DNA from: Paraphysomonas bandaiensis | Lineage: Eukaryota > Chrysophyceae | Direction of reading: 5' to 3' | Assembly: GCA_965644295.1 (NCBI GenBank) | Contig: CBFFRP010000406.1 | Coordinates: forward strand, 124,001-188,000 | DNA length: 64,000 bases | Shown: piece by piece, positions 58,097-64,000 of the stretch | Layout of the letters: each line of letters begins with the position of its first letter | Position numbering within the stretch: position 1 is the stretch's first letter | The notes under the pieces: model-generated | Database searches by the model: none | Told to the model about the DNA's origin: nothing | Seen by the model: the letters and a program-made list of their open reading frames with translations, nothing else | Program-made: the position numbers and the translations under genes

Positions 58097-60261
58097 AATT
58101 GGCACTCGACTATAAAGATTGCGCTTGTATATATATGTTGTAGAGTGTGCTGCGGTATGTGTGTGCTTTTGTCAAGCATCGTGCTTTTATCAATTAGCCT
58201 ATATCAAAAACTTGTTTAGCATGTTGAATTTTATCTGCAAATCGAAAGAACTGCTAATGATAAAATCGTATGCTATTTACTCAACACATTGGTATATAGT
58301 ATAAAAGAACTAATACTATTCAATTCACTGAAATTCGAACATAATATCATTGTGCAATAAGAGTGTAACTTTGTAAATGGCATTATGAAACGATGGCGAA
58401 GAGCCAGAGTGTTAAATTTATATATAAGGGATGATACTCCTTCTTCCTTATCTCCTAATGATGTTGAAAACCTAATAACTCGAGTGTATTGCTATATATG
58501 ACAATCTTATTTTTAGCAATAGGCATCGAGAATCAGCACCAGATAAGTGCTAGATGAAAACTAGTCAAGCTAGATCGACTTCTGCCTGTAGCTAACTAGA
58601 ACAAATTCTCATATCCTACTATACAACGCTACAAAAGCTGCTTGTGCGTCGCCACAAGCACCAAGGTGCGGCCACCTCCGTTCTTGTATGTATGGGAAAA
58701 AATCTATGAATGTGAGTCCTGGAAGTGCAGATGGGGTTAGTCAAGTGGGCGCCCCTCCTTTGGTTACGGATGTTGACTGGTGGAGCAGAGTTAACGTGTC
58801 TTAAAAGTGCGGGTAAAGTCCCCATAGTTAGCCGATTTACGAAAATGGGTTGCATTGTATTACTCTGGGGGGCTTATTGGGGCCTAGATGAAGATATAAT
58901 GGTCGTAGTCTCCGGCGTCGTGTTTGTTGACGTGGTGCTGGGATGGCGGACAAACAATGTGGAGAGTCGTTGCGTAAAGGAATTTTGTACCACGGGGTAG
59001 TGTTGAAACGCCTAGTTATTACAATCAGTTCTCAGGATGGGCTTCTATGTGGAGGAGTCTATGTGGCCCTACCACACAATTTTGCCGAGGAAATAGCAAC
59101 TGTGAGATGTTAAAGTTGACTTATACACCCCTCAACAAAATCGGACTCGCACCTTTTCGTGGTGTTCTGGGGGATAAGTACCGGAGATATTTCTCCGGGA
59201 AACTTACGTGAGCCGCGTATATAGTCAGCAGAAAATATTCTTTCTACTCATAGCCGAATGCTTGTGTGGTACAAGGGACAGTAATGTATGTGTCATTTGT
59301 GTAGAATGGGCCCACCACAAGGGCAGGGACAGGGCCCACCCGAAGGGTAACCGGGGTATTGGGCTGCCTGCTGAAGTGGTTGCACCTTGGTGCTTGCGGC
59401 GACGCACAAGCAGCTTTCGTAGCGTTGTATAGTAGGATACTAGAGTTTGTACTGATTAGTTACAGGTAGGGGTCTAACTAGGTTGACTAGCATTCATCTA
59501 GCTACTAAATCGGTGCAGGTTTTAAACGCCTATTGCTAAATAAAAGACTTTCAATATATATGCAGAAGTTATTGTCAACATCATATATAGGAAAGAAGAG
59601 AGTTTCTTTTGATCCAAATATTGAAAGTCTATATTTGACCGCTGCCAGTATGGTAATATTAGTAAGGTTAATCAGGTCAAAACAACACTTTCTTGATATA
59701 TAATGGGGATAATACTAGATTCTATCAAAATTAACTTATTATCTCAATATTCTGCAGCATTTAATTCTTTCCTGGATGTTGTTTTGTTTTGTTTTATCTT
59801 AGTAATTTTGTATTGAATTGACAACCTAGTCGCCCTATTCTTACATAAGAAATAAGGCCTCGTAAAACAAAGGCATGCTAATACTAGTTTACCACAGCGG
59901 ACATATCACGATGTCAACTTCAGCACCTTTTATCCACTTTGTTTTTCGCATTCATATAGAAATTCATTTTTGACGCAGGTTTATACTAATAGTCACCGCA
60001 TATGCACCAACTTTCGTTCTAGAAACTGCTACATGTGACATTGATTCATTCTTATGAGTTTGTCTTGCGAAAGTGAAATTGAACAATATACTATAAAATA
60101 TTTCGATAGTTCCGAAAAAAATAGTAATATTTTGCATCAGTAGAGTATATTCAACTTATATTTATCTTTCTTTAGCACCACAGCAATACAATTGGATATC
60201 AAAACACAATCTCTAGAAGAGCTAGAAATTGTTTACCACTACGGTACAATTTATCAACTGC
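58097..60261. other. gene-free spacer with a foldback-type element
   Basis: It contains the most complete copy of the foldback-type element (58585-59468). The rest, including 59480-60261, is AT-rich and shows no gene. Confidence 0.55.
58585..59468. mobile_element. foldback/MITE-like element with about 95-bp inverted ends
   Basis: The left end (CCTGTAGCTAACTAG ... ATCCTACTATACAACGCTAC ... CTGCTTGTGCGTCGCCACAA ... GCACCAAGGTGC) is the inverse of the right end (GCACCTTGGTGC ... TTGCGGCGACGCACAAGCAG ... GTAGCGTTGTATAGTAGGAT ... TAGTTACAGG). No transposase frame is present. The left half is unlike other copies and the right half matches those at 650, 28640 and 39880, so this is the reference copy of the window. 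I could not define a target duplication. Confidence 0.7.
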
Positions 60262-60763
60262 CTACTCCGCAGCACATATGCATTCAATTTCCACCAATGC
60301 ACCGGCAGGAAGCGCCGATACTGCGAACGCAGCTCTTGCAGGTGGTTCAGAAGGGAAAAATTCGCCGTAAACTGCGTTCACTTCAGAGTAAGTTGACATA
60401 TCAGTCAGTAGTACTGTGCACTTCAGCACGTTGCTCATAGTGCTCCCTCCTGCTTCAATGATATGCCGCATATTGATCAATGACTGTCGCGTTTGCGCGG
60501 CAACACCCCCTTCCACGAGTGAACCTAAATCTTTTTCAATGCCGATACACCCAGAAACATACAGAACACCCCCGTGTTTAATAGCCTGGCTGCATGTAAT
60601 CAGTCAAATGTCATTATTAATATCGGCTCAGCTGCATACATACTAACCTATAGGGGCCAATGGCAGCTGGTGCATTAGGGGAGGATATCACTTCTCTGGT
60701 GGTCATGGTGTTGGTACCGTTGGAAGATAATAACCACTTGCTACGACTTAATACTGCTCTCAT
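60262..60763 (-). CDS. RIDA: RidA family imine/enamine deaminase, mitochondrial
   Basis: Exons 60763-60648 and 60589-60262 (intron 58 nt) give 147 residues. The extension MRAVLSRSKWLLSS is a likely mitochondrial presequence. The body follows RidA throughout: SSPNAPAAIGPYSQAI, VLYVSGCIGIEKD, QTRQSLINMRHIIEAGGS, VLKCTVLLTDM, and PPARAAFAVSALPAGALVEIEC with the catalytic Arg in PPAR and the Glu in VEIEC. RidA hydrolyses reactive 2-aminoacrylate-type enamines released by PLP enzymes, which protects other enzymes. It is head to head with the E3 ligase gene. Confidence 0.95.
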
Positions 60764-61090
60764 AAAAGGGTGTTACGTACTATCAAAATATACGGAATTC
60801 TAGAATTTCATTTGCAGTGCTCTATAAAATACAGTCACATCTCTAAAAAGCTCAAGATTTTGCTTAGATTTTGAAGAAATATAATACAGTGTATACCACT
60901 ACTGGTATACCATGTATACTGCAACCTGTAATGTGAATCAGAGAGTGCCTGGAAATGGTGGGTTCACATACACATATACTCCATGCAATCAACACAATGG
61001 CTGCCGTACTTAAACGTGATGAGGTATTCATGAGCTTTTAGAGCCGTAAAGCATCCTTTCTATTGTAGAGAAAGGCTTAGAGTGTGCGTT
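60764..61090. promoter_or_regulatory. bidirectional promoter region
   Basis: This 327-bp gap separates the divergent RidA and E3 ligase starts. At 60892-60925 it has three GTATAC palindromes in 35 bases (GTATACC, GGTATACC, TGTATACTGC), the clearest example of the motif in the window. Confidence 0.5.
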
Positions 61091-63714
61091 ATGACAGAAC
61101 TCGATGATGAGATCGAAGCGTTCATGTCGGTGTATCCTGATTCTATTGTATTGGGACCTGCACCAGGCTTTCAGAACCGGCTACTATTTTTTGCTCTTCC
61201 ACGGGGGAGTGTAGATAATTCTTCTAGTTTTGTAGAGGCACAGCTTGAGATTGACATTCCTGATGAGTATCCATGTGTTCCGCCGAAAGTAGAGGTCCTG
61301 AGAACTTGCGGTCTGAATGACGAAGGGAAAACCTTACTGGCAGAAACCAATCGATTTCTGCATGATAATCATAGTGAAGATATGATGCTCTTTATTTTAG
61401 CTGATTTTATTGCAGATCATCTTGATTCTGTCAATGATGGTGAATGCATGATATGCTGGCAGCCTCTTGTTTCGGATGCAGAAAATGGAATGGCTCTGAA
61501 AACTCCTTGCTATCATTGCTTCCACGTGAATTGTCTATGTCACTGGGCTGCTCTGTATCTAAAGCGCGAGTACGACAAAAAGAAAGCGGCAGAACAACCT
61601 CAAGAGCAGCTTCGACTTCGGTCTTTTCAAGGTGAAGTCAAGTCCTGTGAGAGCCAATTGCGAACTCTTGAACAAGAGATGTCTCTCATATTACAGCAGA
61701 AAGAAGCATTTCAGAGGGAGTTGGATAGCTCTATTGAATCGGGTGAGTCTGGTTCCGGAGGTGATATGGATTTGTTGCAGCAAGAGCTCCACGGTCTCAA
61801 TCAGGCCTTAGCGAAATCCGCGTCGTCTAAGAAGAAGCAACGGATACTTAGTCAGATCCATGCGGTGCAGGGGAGGATACAGCGGGCACAGGAGGAAGGA
61901 CCCGTGGACGGTACTAGAAAGGTCCCACAGATTGAGAATGAGATCCAACGCTTGGATGAGGCTGCTAAGAATTGCGAAGGCAAACGATTAAGATTAGCGG
62001 AGAAGTGCGACCTTAGATTGCTTGTCTGTTTGTTGTAACATGGGTTTTCTGTCTGCAGGCTGGACGACGCAAAGAGGGCAGTCTCCGAGGAGGAGCAACA
62101 TGCCATGAAAAAGGATGGCGGTCAGTGGATGGAGGATATCTTTCCCTGCCCCTGTTGTCGGTCTGCACTTGGCAACTGTCTTCCTCATAGTCCGGATATA
62201 TTCCGTCGCTGTTTGCAGGCAGCAGTAGAACGTTGTACCCAGGCTGACGATGAAAACGAAGAAGTTATGCATTGCGGAAGCGTTCAACTAATGAGCCCTG
62301 AACTACAGGAATTGGCGAAGGAAATTCAACGTAAGCAAGCAGAGATGCGGAGGTGCCTGAGTGGACATCACTCATGGAAAAGTGCTGGTGTGCGAAGATG
62401 TGATACCTCTGATAATGCGGAAGAGTTGAGTACCTCTGAAGCTGCAGCTTCCATGAAAGAGAAGCAAAGTATGGCCAGAAGAAAGAGTTCGCCCAGTGTG
62501 AAATCATCAAATCCTGCTTCATCTTCTGCTCCTGCTCGGCGTGTGAAGCGGTTGCAAGATAGAAAGTACTGTGGGCACTCCCAGCGGCATACCAGGCATA
62601 CATATGATGATCCGGAGAGTGGAGCGGATGCTGACTTACAAGAGGCAATTCGGCTTTCTCTTCTTCATTCTGTGGGAGAAGAGCGGAATGTTGATGTTGT
62701 GAAACAAGAAAAACAGCCTCATTCAGCAGCTGCGTCTGAATGTCGCAATGAAGCATGTGTTCCTGTTGATGAGTCAACATCACATGATTCTGACAATGGG
62801 CGTGCAGATATGTGCGTCCTGTGCGATGATAGTTTCGATAGTAGTGATGTGCTTTTCGCTGTTGGACACTGTAATCATGCATGCGTATGTGGGGTAAGTA
62901 GGACAAGATACTGTCATTGGGATATATTCCAATTATATGCATACAGGTATGCGCGCTTCGGAGTCGCTTGCTCTTGAAAAACTTCAATTGCCCCGTCTGT
63001 CGACAGCATTTAGATATTATTATATGCACGAACAACCTTTCCACTTCTTTCAGTGAAATGCTGGATAAGAAAAAGTGCGCTGGGAGTAAGCTCGTTTTGC
63101 ACTCCGCGGGGCAACTCTATGCACCTAAGGCATACATGAATCGAGTGCTAAATAGGCTACAGGAGTTTAGATGTAAAGCGTGTGGAAGGGTACGACATTC
63201 TTATTTGCTGTGATTTTCTGATGCCATGTGATATCTTCAGGTTTTTGGTCCTACAGACAGCCTGCGCACGATATCGAGACATCTATTTAAAGAACACGCT
63301 TTATATATATGTGAGATTTGTGTGGGTGCAACGAATTGCTTTCCAAGTGAAATGGCTGTATACACTGAGGAGCAACTCGCCGATCATAATCGCTCCGGGG
63401 ACAGTAGTACTGGTACTCGAGGACATCCCCGATGCCATCTTTGTTCGAAGTTATTTTTCGACGAGGATGCTCTCAATTCTCACCAAACAGATGTTCATCA
63501 TGTGTGCTTTGTGTGCCAAGCAATGGGTGATTCGAATTCGATGCTTTACAATAGTGCGAATGATTTACATAACCATTTCAAGCAAGCACATCATGTATGC
63601 AAGGTTTGCAAGAAACTCCGCGTTGTGTCTGTATTTAGCAGCGCAGCATCATTAGAGGATCATATGCAACGTACTCATCCCGTCACTAACAATATGATTT
63701 CGAGATATCGATAA
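61091..63714 (+). CDS. RWD-RING / RING-C2H2 E3 ligase: RNF25-like and ZNF598/Hel2-like modules in one protein
   Basis: Exons 61091-62004, 62059-62893, 62947-63189 and 63241-63714 (introns 54, 53 and 51 nt, all in phase) give 821 residues. Residues 1-115 form an RWD domain. A first RING follows as in RNF25: C119, C122, then TPCYHCFHVNCL (140-149); its last pair, C335 and C338 (FPCPCCRSALG), comes after an inserted coiled coil of about 180 residues. A ubiquitin-interacting motif lies at 495-509 (DADLQEAIRLSLLHS). The C-terminal part is ZNF598/Hel2: RING at 557-601 (CVLCDD, GHCNHACVCGVC, LRSRLL, CPVC), then FRCKACGRVFG, SRHLFKEHALYICEIC, AVYTEEQLADHNRSGD, HPRCHLCSKLFFDEDALNSH, LHNHFKQAHHVC and LEDHMQRTHP. 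In animals RNF25 marks ribosomes with trapped factors and ZNF598 marks collided ribosomes; here one chain carries both. Mis-joining of two genes is unlikely, because exon 2 codes without a break from the first RING tail through the UIM into the second RING. Confidence 0.9.
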
Positions 63715-64000
63715 TAATAATATACCTTACTAACTTATATAGCAGAGTGTAGGGGACATTGTAGAATAGATGGTGGCTTGTGGTACTTAGTTACGTCGTC
63801 CTTGGCAGTATCAGTGTACTTATAAGAGGGAGACATCGCAAATCGCAATACTTATTACATACTAGCGACAAACGTACCCAGTGAAGTGAGTCGAAGAACT
63901 ACATGTCAATAATATTGAATTGCTTTTTGTTGAAGTAGTTAGAGAAATGCATGGATACGTAGATTGTGAAAGCGATACATTGTAAGTCAGAGAATACGAA
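63715..64000. other. 3' flank, no gene seen
   Basis: AT-rich sequence downstream of the E3 ligase stop codon. I see no frame or repeat to report before the window ends. Confidence 0.5.

Overview
The window is nuclear DNA of a unicellular eukaryote that builds motile cilia. Almost every gene is broken by short GT-AG introns, mostly 41-70 nt, all three standard stop codons are used, and between the genes lie AT-rich spacers, microsatellites and transposon remains. The gene set (a CFAP52-type ciliary WD-repeat protein, a giant EF-hand/EMAP-like protein, calcium-binding mitochondrial glycerol-3-phosphate dehydrogenase, NADPH oxidase, a SWEET transporter, NDPK-like proteins) points to a flagellate or zoosporic protist. 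It may belong to the SAR assemblage, but I cannot name a lineage. Exon models below come from joining reading frames across GT-AG introns and checking that the phases agree.

Layout. 1.7-8.4 kb: a membrane-anchored FG nucleoporin-like gene, an F-box protein with a degenerate Arf-like domain, and a sulfotransferase. 10.8-20.3 kb: a 2401-residue EF-hand protein with three EMAP-like units, head to head with a nucleotide-sugar transporter. 21.5-26.9 kb: Rab geranylgeranyltransferase beta, head to head with a 14-exon NADPH oxidase. 29.2-34.5 kb: mitochondrial FAD glycerol-3-phosphate dehydrogenase, head to head with CFAP52. 36.4-39.0 kb: a small membrane protein and a sterol reductase, separated by about 1 kb of (ACAT)n. 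41.8-47.2 kb: an Arg/Ser/Asp-rich protein, two tandem NDPK-like genes, a small membrane protein and a Ubc13-type E2. 50.4-55.9 kb: a double-hotdog thioesterase and a SWEET transporter. 56.5-58.1 kb: a near-perfect palindrome carrying two head-to-head copies of the SNU13/15.5K gene. 60.3-63.7 kb: RidA, head to head with an E3 ligase.

The most striking gene is the last one (61,091-63,714). It joins an RNF25-like RWD-RING module to a complete ZNF598/Hel2-like RING and C2H2 module in one 821-residue protein. In animals these are two separate ligases, both used in surveillance of stalled ribosomes, so the fusion physically links two branches of ribosome quality control. Other points of interest are the mirrored SNU13 genes, the POM121-like architecture of the nucleoporin, the F-box/pseudo-Arf protein, two non-autonomous hAT-type elements with 8-bp target duplications (one with a transposase relic), a nested foldback-type element, and the strong tendency of the genes to lie in head-to-head pairs around short GTATAC-rich spacers.
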